From the NCBI GenBank assembly GCA_963805405.1, contig CAWDUC010000020.1:1-64000 (forward strand): a DNA stretch of 64,000 nucleotides. The letters are read 5' to 3'. Both the position numbers and the translations under genes were made by a program. The DNA is from JAEUMG01 sp963805405 (lineage in GTDB: Bacteria > Pseudomonadota > Alphaproteobacteria > Rhizobiales > Aestuariivirgaceae). Positions 18,813 through 27,569 of this stretch are shown piece after piece. Positions within the stretch are counted from its first letter, which is position 1. Every line of letters begins with the position of its first letter. The notes beneath the pieces were generated by a model that ran no database searches, was not told the DNA's origin, and saw nothing but the letters and a program-made list of their open reading frames with translations.

Positions 18813-20255
18813 ATGAGCGACGGCATCCGTCATGCTATCCGTCCCGCATTCATGGCCGAGTTTTCCCGCATTCTGCCCTTGATCGTCGCATCCGCGCTGT
18901 TCATGGAAAACATGGACTCGACGGTCATTGCTACCTCGCTTCCTGCCATCGCCGGCGACCTGAAGGTCGATCCCATCGTCCTCAAGCTCGCCTTCACGAC
19001 CTATCTCCTGAGCCTCACCGTATTCATTCCGATCAGCGGCTGGACGGCCGATCGCTTTGGCGCAAAAAACGTGTTTCGCGCTGCGATCGCGGTCTTCACG
19101 CTAGGGTCCATCGCGTGCGGGTTCTCGCAGACCCTTGAAGGTTTGGTGGCGGCACGGGCACTGCAAGGCGTCGGCGGCGCGATGATGGTTCCCGTCGGCC
19201 GCCTGATCCTGCTGCGCGCGATACCGAAGAACCAAATGGTCAATGCGCTCGCGTATCTGACCATCCCGGCCTTGATCGGACCGTTGATCGGCCCACCGAT
19301 CGGCGGATTCATCACGACCTATTTCCACTGGCGCTGGATATTCCTGATCAATGTTCCGGTCGGAATCGCGGGGTTGATTCTGGCGACCGCGCTCATGCCC
19401 GATATTCGTGCCGACCGTACGCCGCGCCTGGACGCTGTGGGTTTCGTGCTCTCGGGTGCCGGACTATCGGCGCTCGTCTTCGGCTTGACGATAATAGGTC
19501 GCGACCTGCTCCCGGACGGGGCGGCACTCGCGCTCGTACTCGGTGGCACGGTGCTTTGCATCCTCTACGTCCTGCATGCGCGGCGGACAGAGGAGCCGAT
19601 TCTCGATCTCAAACTCCTCCGTATCCTGACATTCAGAGCCGGAGTGATCGGCGGCAGCCTCTTTCGCGTTGGCGTAGGAGCCACGCCATTCCTCTTGCCG
19701 CTGCTTCTCCAGCTTGGCTTCGGCATGACGCCGTTCCAGGCGGGCGTTCTGACCTGCGCTTCCGTCGCGGGGGCGCTCACAATGAAATTCACGGTGCACC
19801 GCGTGTTGCGCCGTTACGGGTTTCGCACGGTGCTCATCGTCAACGGCCTGATCTCCGCCACCTTCATAATCATCAATGGCCTTTTCACGATCACGACGCC
19901 GTTAGCAATCATCGCAGTCTCCCTGCTATGCGGCGGCTTCTTCCGGTCGCTGCAATTCACATCGATGAATGCTCTCGCATACGGCGATATCGATCATCCC
20001 GACATGAGCCGCGCAACGAGTTTTTATATGGTCGCGCAACAGCTCTCGCTCTCGGCCGGCGTCGCTTTCGCGGCGTTCGTCCTGGAGATGACGCAGATGG
20101 TGCGGGGAGACATGACGCTCGTCGCCGCAGATTTCAGCTTCGCCTTCTTCACGGTGGGGATCGTCAGCGCCCTGTCGGTATTTTCGTTCCTGGGACTTTC
20201 GCATGATGCGGGCGAGGAGTTGGTCGAGCGGCGCGCGACACGCGCGATCCGCTAG
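18813..20255 (+). CDS. MFS drug efflux transporter, DHA2 (EmrB/QacA) type
   Basis: Intact 480-residue membrane protein with about 14 predicted membrane segments. It contains the DHA2 landmarks LFMENMDSTVIATSLPAIA in segment 1, GWTADRFGAKN in the 2-3 loop (motif A) and GPLIGPPIGGFITTYFHWRW in segment 5 (antiporter motif C). Start ATG 18813 (ATG 18852 is an alternative). It is divergent from the flavin monooxygenase gene with 55 bases between, which suggests shared regulation, though no regulator gene is adjacent. Confidence 0.9.
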   Translation: MSDGIRHAIRPAFMAEFSRILPLIVASALFMENMDSTVIATSLPAIAGDLKVDPIVLKLAFTTYLLSLTVFIPISGWTADRFGAKNVFRAAIAVFTLGSIACGFSQTLEGLVAARALQGVGGAMMVPVGRLILLRAIPKNQMVNALAYLTIPALIGPLIGPPIGGFITTYFHWRWIFLINVPVGIAGLILATALMPDIRADRTPRLDAVGFVLSGAGLSALVFGLTIIGRDLLPDGAALALVLGGTVLCILYVLHARRTEEPILDLKLLRILTFRAGVIGGSLFRVGVGATPFLLPLLLQLGFGMTPFQAGVLTCASVAGALTMKFTVHRVLRRYGFRTVLIVNGLISATFIIINGLFTITTPLAIIAVSLLCGGFFRSLQFTSMNALAYGDIDHPDMSRATSFYMVAQQLSLSAGVAFAAFVLEMTQMVRGDMTLVAADFSFAFFTVGIVSALSVFSFLGLSHDAGEELVERRATRAIR

Positions 20256-20360
20256 CGCTGGCCGCCTCGTGGATCAAGGGCGGCAGCGCGGACTCAAGAC
20301 GAGGGCAATAGCGATCCTCCATGGCCGTCCTTGAGGCGGCCCTGCCATGGAGATCTGATA

Positions 20361-20700
20361 TTGATCCGTACACAAATCGTCATGCCAGCGAAGGCTGGCA
20401 TCCATCGCGACATGATTTGCCATGGACCCCAGCTTGCGCTGGGGTGACGGGTGAGAGGTGTGGGCCTGTGGTGGAGGTGTAAGATTGATCCGTACACAAA
20501 TCGTCATGCCAGCGAAAGCTGGCATCCATCGCGACATGATTTGCCATGGACCCCAGCTTGCGCTGGGGTGACGGGTGAGAGGTGTGGGCCTGTGGTGGAG
20601 ATGTAAGATCGATCCGTACACAAATCGTCATGCCAGCGAAAGCTGGCATCCATCGCGACATGATTTGCCATGGTCCCCAACTTGCGCCGGGGTGACGGAT
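20361..20700. repeat. Three tandem copies of a 124-bp palindromic element
   Basis: Units start at 20361, 20485 and 20609, an exact 124-base period; the third is cut after about 92 bases. Each begins TTGATCCGTACACAAATCG, then has the hairpin GCCAGCGAAAGCTGGC, the spacer ATCCATCGCGACATGATTTG and a second hairpin ACCCCAGCTTGCGCTGGGGT ending in GACGG. A GT-rich linker (GGTGTGGGCCTGTGGTGGAG) joins the units. Copies differ at a handful of bases. A single related copy is at 53404. The short frames read from it are artefacts of the repeat. Confidence 0.9.
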
Positions 20701-20731
20701 TAGTCGGAGACCATGCAAGACGGCGCGGGTG

Positions 20732-21453
20732 TTACGAGGTGTCGTCGATCTGCGGATGCACGCTGCGGGCGAGCCAGTGGCACTCTTTCAGGATCTCGTC
20801 GACTTCATGCTTTGCCCGCTGGCGATAACCCGGCGGCCGGCCGGGTCGCATCGGACTCCAGCGCTCAGGACGGCGCTCTTCCTTGGGACGCGCCTCCCAA
20901 CGGGCGAGCCGCATGGCGTGGCGGGGGATGTCATTGAGTGCATCGACAACGGCCACGAGGCGGCGGACGAGGTGCTTCGCACTGACCATGCCGTCATCGA
21001 CGACTTGCTGCTTTGCCTGAGCGGCGGCGATCTCAGCCTGTTTCTGCTCAAGGAATGACTCGATGGAATGGACGTGGGGCTCCAGGCCACGGCGCTTCTT
21101 TTTGAAACGGCGGCCAACACGCTTGAGCGGATCGAACAGGTTGAACAGGAAGCCACGCTTGCGTTTGGGCTTTCCTTCGCATCGGCCTTGGCTTTGCCGG
21201 GGTCTTTGGCTCTGGGCTTAACTGACGCCGGACGTCTGGGCTTATACTCGACCACGATATCGCGCGCCGCGGCGATGATGAGCCTCCTGGCTGCCGATTC
21301 CGCCGTCCGCAGAATGCGAAGCACATGGCGGTGGAGAGGCTTTGCAATCCTCTCGACGCTGCCGCCTTCGGTCAGTCCGATCTCGGCGAACAGCTCCGCG
21401 ATGATGCCCAAGAGCGGCATCCGCCAGCGTTCGATGGCAAAGTTTCTGTCCAT
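20732..21453 (-). CDS. Conserved hypothetical protein, paralogue of the gene at 53527, frameshifted
   Basis: About 240 residues with no signal peptide. It starts MDRNFAIERWRMPLLGIIAE, then ESAARRLIIAAARDIVVEYK, a very basic middle (KPKRKRGFLFNLFDPLKR, RRFKKKRRG), an acidic helix (SIESFLEQKQAEIAAAQAKQ) and a basic C-terminal half (AKHLVRRLVAV, IPRHAMRLARWEARPKEER, HEVDEILKECHWLARSVHP). From memory, the C-terminal arrangement belongs to an uncharacterised family common in Rhizobiales. One missing base near 21165 shifts the frame. A second, more damaged copy lies 33 kb away with the same flanks. Function unknown. Confidence 0.75.
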
Positions 21454-21459
21454 CCGAGC

Positions 21460-21488
21460 GACATAGAACGCAAAGAGAACTATGTCAA
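21460..21488 (-). promoter_or_regulatory. Predicted promoter with inverted repeat for the orphan gene, copy 1
   Basis: On the minus strand TTGACA (21488-21483), a 17-base spacer and TATGTC (21465-21460) form a sigma70-like promoter; the -10 is followed after only 6 bases by the ATG at 21453. No ribosome site exists in between, so the mRNA is predicted to be leaderless. The promoter is overlaid by the inverted repeat GACATAG / CTATGTC (21460-21466, 21480-21486). Confidence 0.5.
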
Positions 21489-21554
21489 TATGTTAAATCT
21501 GGCGGCCTTTGAATTCATACTCACCTCTGCCTGCCGGGGATGACGAGTATATGG

Positions 21555-22784
21555 TCACGACCTGCCGCGAATGATGTTGTGCTCCGGACCATAAGGGAAG
21601 TGCGTTATGTTGGTATTGCCGTTCTCGGTGATTACCAGGATATCGTGCTCGCGATAGCCGCCCGCACCTTTGCGGCTTTCCGGCACCATGATCATCGGCT
21701 CCATGGAGATGACCATCCCAGGCTCGAGTACCGTGTCGCAGTCCTCGCGCAATTCAAGGCCGGCTTCTCGCCCGTAATAGTGGCAGAGCACGCCGAAGGA
21801 GTGGCCGTAACCGAAGGTGCGATACTGCAGAAGCTGATGACCCTCGTAGATGCCGTTCAGCGCCTTGGAAATGTCAGAGCACTTGTTGCCCGGCACGAGA
21901 AGCTTCTTGCCTTCGTCGTGGACCTGGCAGTTGATCTCCCAGTATTTGAGATGCGTGTCCGAAGCGCTTTCGGCGAAGAGCGTGCGCTCAAGCGCCACGT
22001 AGTATCCGCCGACCATCGGAAAGCAGTTGAGGCTGAGAATATCGCCAGCCTCGATACGACGACTGGTGACGGGATTATGCGCGCCGTCGGTGTTGATGCC
22101 GGATTGAAACCACGTCCATGTGTCCATCAATTCAGCATCAGGCCAAGTCTTTGCAATCTCGCGCACCATGGCGCCGGTAGAGGCAAGCGCCACTTCGTGC
22201 TCGGGTACGCCGACGCCTATGGCCTGCGCACAGGCTTCGCCGCCGATATCGGCAATGCGCGCCATCTCGGTGATGTGGGCGATTTCTTCCTTCGACTTGA
22301 TCATGCGCAGGCGCATGGACGATGCGGCGATGTCGACGAATTCGACATCCGGCATCGCGTCTTCCAATTGCTTGCGGAAATCGAGGCTCACATGATCGAA
22401 CTCAATGCCGATCCGCCTGGCCTTTTTGGCCAGGTTGCGGACGGCGGTGAAATAGTTGCGCTTGTCCCAATCCGTATAGCTGACATTGTCGCAATGACTG
22501 CGGCGCCAAGGCTGGCCGCCGTCGATGGCGGAGGTGACGGTCGTGGCGTTGTCCTGATCGAGGACGAGTCCGTAACGCCGGCCGAAGTAGCAATAGAGGA
22601 AGCCGGTCAGGTAACAGATGTTGTGGTAGGAAGTAAAAAGTGCGGCATCGATTTTCTCCGCCGCCATCACGCCGCGGACTGCCGCGTGCCTGCTTTCAAC
22701 TTCACTTGCGGAAAAAATCGGCGCCGGGCGTGTGCCGTTGCCGCGATAATCGACCGTCGACGGACGGGAAACCCTCTCAATCAT
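21555..22784 (-). CDS. Creatinase (creatine amidinohydrolase)
   Basis: Intact 409-residue protein strongly resembling Pseudomonas creatinase (EC 3.5.3.3; creatine + water to sarcosine + urea), a pita-bread-fold enzyme that needs no metal. Matching stretches include YHNICYLTGFLYC, DGGQPWRRS, MDTWTWFQSGINTDGAHNPV, GDILSLNCFPM, LQYRTFGYGHSFG, HYYGREAGLEL and MVISMEPMIM. His236, in DGAHNP, corresponds to the catalytic histidine of the characterised enzyme. No sarcosine oxidase, creatininase or urease gene is nearby, so the gene stands alone. Activity on a related guanidino compound is the main alternative. Confidence 0.9.
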   Translation of the reverse strand: MIERVSRPSTVDYRGNGTRPAPIFSASEVESRHAAVRGVMAAEKIDAALFTSYHNICYLTGFLYCYFGRRYGLVLDQDNATTVTSAIDGGQPWRRSHCDNVSYTDWDKRNYFTAVRNLAKKARRIGIEFDHVSLDFRKQLEDAMPDVEFVDIAASSMRLRMIKSKEEIAHITEMARIADIGGEACAQAIGVGVPEHEVALASTGAMVREIAKTWPDAELMDTWTWFQSGINTDGAHNPVTSRRIEAGDILSLNCFPMVGGYYVALERTLFAESASDTHLKYWEINCQVHDEGKKLLVPGNKCSDISKALNGIYEGHQLLQYRTFGYGHSFGVLCHYYGREAGLELREDCDTVLEPGMVISMEPMIMVPESRKGAGGYREHDILVITENGNTNITHFPYGPEHNIIRGRS

Positions 22785-22850
22785 AACCCCTCATGCTGTA
22801 AGCCTTGCGCTTATAGTCGTGCTTAACAGCTATCGCAGCGGTTGCAAGGC

Positions 22851-25196
22851 TCAGGAGCGTTCGACGAAACTATCGATCACGCGCTTCTCCCCGGCCTTGT
22901 CGAAATCGATGGTGAGTTTGTTGCCATCGACGCGGGTGATCCGGCCGTAACCGAATTTCTGATGGAAGACACGCTCGCCTTCGATGAAGCCCTTGCCTTC
23001 GGTCTCGCGCGCTACGAGTTCGCCTTCGAGGATGCGCGGCGTCGCGCGCAGGCCTTCACCGCGGGCATAGGCCTGCTGGGCGCGCTGCCAGCCGGGAGTC
23101 GCGTAAGTGTTTGAGAAGGGCTGGCGCTCCTCGAAACGGCTGCCGCCATAACTGCCGAGCCCGTAACCCCCATAGCTGTTTGCCATCGGCGCCACCTCGA
23201 CGAATTTTTCGGGTAGTTCGTCGACAAAACGTGAGGGTAATGCCGATTGCCAAAGGTTATGGACGCGCCGGTTCTGCGCGAAGGATACAGTTGCGCGGCG
23301 CTTGGCGCGGGTGAGGCCGACATAGGCAAGGCGGCGCTCTTCCTCGAGGCCGGCGCGCCCTTTCTCATCCAGCGCGCGCTGGTGCGGGAACAGTCCTTCC
23401 TCCCAGCCGGGCAGAAAGACGGTTCCGAACTCAAGCCCCTTGGCCGAATGGAGGGTCATGATGTTGACCTTGTCCTCGGCCTGCGCGGTCTCTGAATCCA
23501 TGACGAGCGCGATGTGCTCGAGGAAGCCGGTCATGTTCTCGAATTCCGCCATCGAGCGGACAAGTTCCTTGAGGTTGTCGAGCCGGCCCTGGGCTTCCGG
23601 ACTCTTGTCGTTCTGCCACATCTGCGTGTAGCCGGATTCATCAAGTACGATCTCGGCCAGTTCCGTATGGGGCAGGCCCGTCAAAGTCTGTCGCCAGCGA
23701 CCAAAACTTGTCAGGAGATCAACAAGAGCCTTACGGGTCTTGGCCGCGAGCTCGTCGGTCTGGCCCAGCATTTCGGCAGCACGATAAAGCGAGACGCCGT
23801 GGGTGCGGGCGAGGGCGTGCATGCGCTTTACCGAAGTATCGCCGATGCCGCGCTTGGGCAGATTGATGATGCGTTCGAAGGCGAGATCGTTGTCGGGTGA
23901 GACCGTGACCTTGAAGTAGGCGAGGGCGTCGCGGATTTCGGCGCGTTCGTAGAAGCGCGGACCGCCAACGACACGATAGGGAACGCCCAAGGTGATAAAG
24001 CGATCTTCAAAGGCGCGCATCTGGAAGGAAGCGCGGACCAGGATCGCCATATCGTTCAATTTCTCGCCTTTGCGCTGGAGGTTCTCGATATCCTCGCCGA
24101 TCGTGCGGGCTTCTTCGTCGCCGTCCCAATGGCTGCGCACCGTGATCGCTTCGCCTTCGTCGCGATCGGTGTGCAGCGTCTTGCCAAGCCGGCCTTCGTT
24201 CTTGGCGATGAGGCCCGATGCGGCGCCCAGAATATGCGGCGTCGAGCGGTAGTTGCGCTCGAGCCTGATGACGCGGGCGCCGGGGAAGTCCTTTTCGAAG
24301 CGCAGGATGTTGTCGACCTCGGCACCGCGCCAGCCATAGATCGACTGGTCGTCATCACCGACGCAGCAGATATTGTTATGGCCCTGGGCGAGGAGCCTGA
24401 GCCAGAGATACTGCGCGACATTGGTGTCCTGGTATTCGTCGACGAGCATGTATTTGAAGCGGCGCTGATAGTCCTTGAGCACGTCGGGGTGCTCCTGGAA
24501 GATGCGCAGGACTTCGAGCAGCAGATCGCCGAAATCGGCGGCATTCAAGATCTTGAGACGCTGCTGATACTCAGCATAAAGCGTGCCGCCCTTGCCATTG
24601 CCAAAGCTAGCGGCTTCCGCGGCTGGAACGCGCGACGGAATAAGCCCGCGGTTTTTCCAGCCGTCGATGTGGCTTGCAAGCTGGCGCGCCGGCCAGCGCT
24701 TTTCATCGATGCCGTGAACCTCGATCAACTGCTTGAGGAGGCGGATCTGGTCGTCGGTGTCGAGAATGGCAAAACCTGACTTGAGTCCGGCAAGCTCGGC
24801 ATGCTTGCGCAGGATCTTGACACCCACCGCGTGGAACGTGCCGAGCCAGGTCATGCCCTCGACGATGCCGCCGATCAGGTGGCCGATGCGCTCTTTCATC
24901 TCGCGGGCGGCCTTGTTGGTGAAGGTCACGGACAGAATTTGGCCCGGCCATGCCTTGCGGGTGGCGAGAATGTGGGCGAGGCGGGTGGTGAGAACACGAG
25001 TCTTGCCGGTCCCTGCGCCCGCCAGCACGAGCAGGGGACCGTCGGTGATTTCGACGGCGGCGCGCTGTTCGGGGTTGAGGCCGCGCAGATAGTCCGGCTC
25101 GCCCTGGGCCATGGCGCGCGCAGCAATGCTGCCGCCAACCGTTGGCGGCGGTGCGTCATCGTCGAAATCGTCAAGATCGATGGGCTTGGCGGGCAT
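22851..25196 (-). CDS. uvrD: ATP-dependent DNA helicase, UvrD/PcrA family
   Basis: Intact 781-residue superfamily-1A 3'-5' helicase for repair and replication-fork processing. Motif Q/I region LNPEQRAAVEI and Walker A AGAGTGKT (residues 59-66), Ia TFTNKAAREMKERI, II LVDEYQDTN, III GDDDQSIYGWRGA, IV RLERNYRST, V IMTLHSAKGLEF and VI YVGLTRAKRR are all present. The C-terminal tail ends in a small domain (VFHQKFGYGRITRVDGNKL) typical of UvrD/PcrA. Gene-symbol choice between uvrD and pcrA is not decidable here. Confidence 0.94.
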   Translation of the reverse strand: MPAKPIDLDDFDDDAPPPTVGGSIAARAMAQGEPDYLRGLNPEQRAAVEITDGPLLVLAGAGTGKTRVLTTRLAHILATRKAWPGQILSVTFTNKAAREMKERIGHLIGGIVEGMTWLGTFHAVGVKILRKHAELAGLKSGFAILDTDDQIRLLKQLIEVHGIDEKRWPARQLASHIDGWKNRGLIPSRVPAAEAASFGNGKGGTLYAEYQQRLKILNAADFGDLLLEVLRIFQEHPDVLKDYQRRFKYMLVDEYQDTNVAQYLWLRLLAQGHNNICCVGDDDQSIYGWRGAEVDNILRFEKDFPGARVIRLERNYRSTPHILGAASGLIAKNEGRLGKTLHTDRDEGEAITVRSHWDGDEEARTIGEDIENLQRKGEKLNDMAILVRASFQMRAFEDRFITLGVPYRVVGGPRFYERAEIRDALAYFKVTVSPDNDLAFERIINLPKRGIGDTSVKRMHALARTHGVSLYRAAEMLGQTDELAAKTRKALVDLLTSFGRWRQTLTGLPHTELAEIVLDESGYTQMWQNDKSPEAQGRLDNLKELVRSMAEFENMTGFLEHIALVMDSETAQAEDKVNIMTLHSAKGLEFGTVFLPGWEEGLFPHQRALDEKGRAGLEEERRLAYVGLTRAKRRATVSFAQNRRVHNLWQSALPSRFVDELPEKFVEVAPMANSYGGYGLGSYGGSRFEERQPFSNTYATPGWQRAQQAYARGEGLRATPRILEGELVARETEGKGFIEGERVFHQKFGYGRITRVDGNKLTIDFDKAGEKRVIDSFVERS

Positions 25197-25314
25197 GGTT
25201 CAGCGAATCCTTGCCCGTCTATATAGCAAGTCTAACACCCCCAAATCAGGGTGATGTTGAGAAAGAGGGGCGCCGCAACGGCAGCTTAGGCCTGCCGCCG
25301 CGAAGCATGCCGCA

Positions 25315-25491
25315 TCAGTGAATGCGCGGCTTTTCCATATCGCTGATTGCCGCCTGGACGAGGCGCCATGTGTGCGCGGTCTTGGCGTCGCCGACGCGTT
25401 CGCAAAGATCGGCGTGGTAGGCTGCTTCGCTTACGGCTTTGCCGCCATGCACGAAGATGATCTGGCGCGCGAAATCGACAAGGTTATGCAT
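25315..25491 (-). CDS. Small hypothetical protein, 58 residues
   Basis: Short gene with ATG 25491 and a good AAGGGAG ribosome site 8 bases upstream, ending at TGA 25315-25317. It begins MHNLVDFARQIIFVHGGKAV and ends SDMEKPRIH; the composition is balanced and helical, with no membrane segment. The strong ribosome site and normal codon use argue that it is real, in preference to the overlapping plus-strand frame. It is 72 bases downstream of the thioesterase on the same strand. No family recognised. Confidence 0.6.
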   Translation of the reverse strand: MHNLVDFARQIIFVHGGKAVSEAAYHADLCERVGDAKTAHTWRLVQAAISDMEKPRIH

Positions 25492-25563
25492 GACCGGCTC
25501 CCTTCGTTTGTGATTGTTGGAGGAAGCTACAGACGAAATGCGACGATAGTTTGTGCGCGCCGT

Positions 25564-26046
25564 CTATTTTCGCGGAATTCCGATCTTGTGTCCGACCTGC
25601 GGGGGAACAGGCAGGGATTTGTGCGCCGCACACATCGCGGCAATCTTCTCAAGTATTTCAGGAGGAAAAGGCGAGGTTCGTTTTGAACTCATGTCGACGT
25701 GGATGATCATGTGTTCGGAGACGCAAGCGAGCCAGCCTTCCTCTGCGTGGTACATTTCCTCGACATAGTGAACGCGCTTTAAATCGTAGTCGAGGAACTG
25801 GACATTCACACGCACGGGATCGCCGGCATGCATCTCGCGCAAGTAGGTGATGTGCGCCTCGAGGGTAAAAAATGAGCAGTTGGCGTCCTTGAGATAATCC
25901 GCGCCGAGCCCGACCGTATCGAAGGCTTCGTCGCCCGCACGATCGAAAAGGACATTGTAGTAGGCCATATTGAGATGGCCATTGTAGTCGACCCACTGGT
26001 CTTCGACCCTTTGAATGGCGGCGACGAAAGGGGCTGGCGGCTTCAT
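25564..26046 (-). CDS. Hotdog-fold acyl-CoA thioesterase
   Basis: Intact 160-residue protein. DYNGHLNMAYYNVLFDRAGDE is the 4-hydroxybenzoyl-CoA-thioesterase-type signature with its catalytic aspartate, followed by the hotdog strands (VNVQFLDYDLKRVHYVEEMYHAEEGWLA). The start at ATG 26046 gives MKPPAPFVAAIQRVEDQWVD. Sequence style resembles betainyl-CoA thioesterases of carnitine breakdown and the thioesterase domain of some carnitine dehydrogenases, but no other carnitine gene is nearby, so substrate is open. Confidence 0.85.
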   Translation of the reverse strand: MKPPAPFVAAIQRVEDQWVDYNGHLNMAYYNVLFDRAGDEAFDTVGLGADYLKDANCSFFTLEAHITYLREMHAGDPVRVNVQFLDYDLKRVHYVEEMYHAEEGWLACVSEHMIIHVDMSSKRTSPFPPEILEKIAAMCAAHKSLPVPPQVGHKIGIPRK

Positions 26047-26123
26047 CAGGGATTCCCGGTTTGGCTTATGACAGGAGCGGATTATTAGCGTAGATAGAGG
26101 GCAAATCAGAGTTCCGCCCCGCG

Positions 26124-27525
26124 ATGAATATACAGACAAGAACACGACGCAACAGCAGCGCCCAGGCAATCGCCGAGATCAAGGAAGTCCTGGGCGACAG
26201 GCTATCGACCGCCCAGGCCGTTTGCGACCAGCATGGCAAGGACCAAACCTGGAATCCCGGCGCTCCTCCGGACGCGGTGGCCTTTGTTCGCGATACGCAG
26301 GAAGTCCAGAAGATCGTCCAAATCTGCGGGCGCTATGAGACCCCGGTCATTCCCTACGGCACCGGAACTTCACTGGAAGGCCATTTTAGCGCGCCGTTTG
26401 GCGGGGTTTCGGTCGACCTCTCGGGCATGAACCGCGTGCTTGAGGTCAATGCCGAAGATCTCGATTGCCGGGTGGAAGCGGGTGTCACGCGCAAACAGCT
26501 TAACAACGAGCTGCGGCATCAGGGCTTGTTCTTCCCGATCGATCCGGGTGCCGATGCAAGTCTTGGCGGCATGGCGGCAACCCGCGCTTCCGGTACCAAT
26601 GCCGTGCGTTACGGCACCATGCGCGAAAATGTCCTCAATCTTACCGCGGTCATGGCCAACGGCGACATCATCCGAACCGCGAGCCGGGCGCGAAAATCTT
26701 CCGCCGGCTACGATCTGACGCGATTGCTCGTCGGGTCGGAAGGCACGCTCGGCGTCATCACCGAGGTGGGACTGAAGCTTTATGGAATTCCTGAAATCGA
26801 TCGCCGCCGGCGTGTGCCCGTTTCCGACACTCGAAGCAGCCTGCAAGGCGGTCATCCTGACGATCCAAAGCGGCATTCCGGTGGCCCGCATCGAGTTGGT
26901 CGATCATCTGCATGTCCGGGCCTTCAACGTCTATTCGAAGCTCGACCTCAAAGAAGTGCCGACATTGTTCGTCGAGTTTCATGGCACGGCCGCATCGACA
27001 CGCGAGCAATCCGAAAGCTTCGGCGCGATTGCCGAAGAATTGGGGGGCGGTCCTTTCGACTGGGCGACGCGCGAGGAGGACAGACAACGGCTATGGCAGG
27101 CGCGGCATGATGCATTCTGGGCGACACGTGCCCTGATGCCAGGCAAGGAGGTCTTCGCGACGGACGTGTGCGTGCCCATTTCCAGGCTCGCAGAATGCGT
27201 CAAGGAAACCCAGGAAGATCTTGAAAGAAATGGCTTATTCGGGCCGATCGTCGGGCATGCCGGCGACGGCAATTTTCACACAGTGCTGTATTGTGATCTC
27301 AACGATCCCGACGAAGTGGAACGGGTGCGCGGCTTTTACGAGCGCATGATCCATCGCGCGATCGCCATGGAGGGAACCTGCACCGGCGAGCATGGCGTCG
27401 GCACGGGCAAGGTCAAATTCCTCGAGGCAGAACACGGGCAGGCCGTTGGGTTCATGCGGGCAATAAAGCAGGCCCTTGATCCGAAAAACATCATAAATCC
27501 CGGCAAAATTCTGCCCTCGAATTGA
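26124..27525 (+). CDS. FAD-linked oxidase, D-lactate dehydrogenase / GlcD family, frameshifted
   Basis: Flavoprotein of about 466 residues (PCMH-type FAD domain plus FAD-oxidase C domain). VIPYGTGTSLEGH and FFPIDPGADASLGGMAATRASG bind FAD; the C-terminal half carries GHAGDGNFHTVLY and CTGEHGVGTGKVKF, the pattern of D-lactate dehydrogenase (cytochrome) and glycolate oxidase subunits. One extra base near 26790, after LKLYGIPE, splits it; the frames otherwise agree fully. It lies divergent from the thioesterase gene with 77 bases between. The long D-lactate dehydrogenase type is my preferred reading over GlcD because no glcE/glcF follow. Confidence 0.87.
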
Positions 27526-27569
27526 CGTGAAAGACTGCGAGTCGACCCAAGGGTGTTAAGGTTGACGGC

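Noticed and set aside
20274..20718. Several minus-strand frames of 67-115 codons
   Set aside because: They are readings of the 124-base repeat and differ between copies only through the repeat; no gene context or ribosome site.
25619..25640. Near-palindrome GTGCGCCGCAC resembling the 15-bp motif at 14124
   Set aside because: It lies inside the thioesterase coding sequence and does not match the full palindrome.
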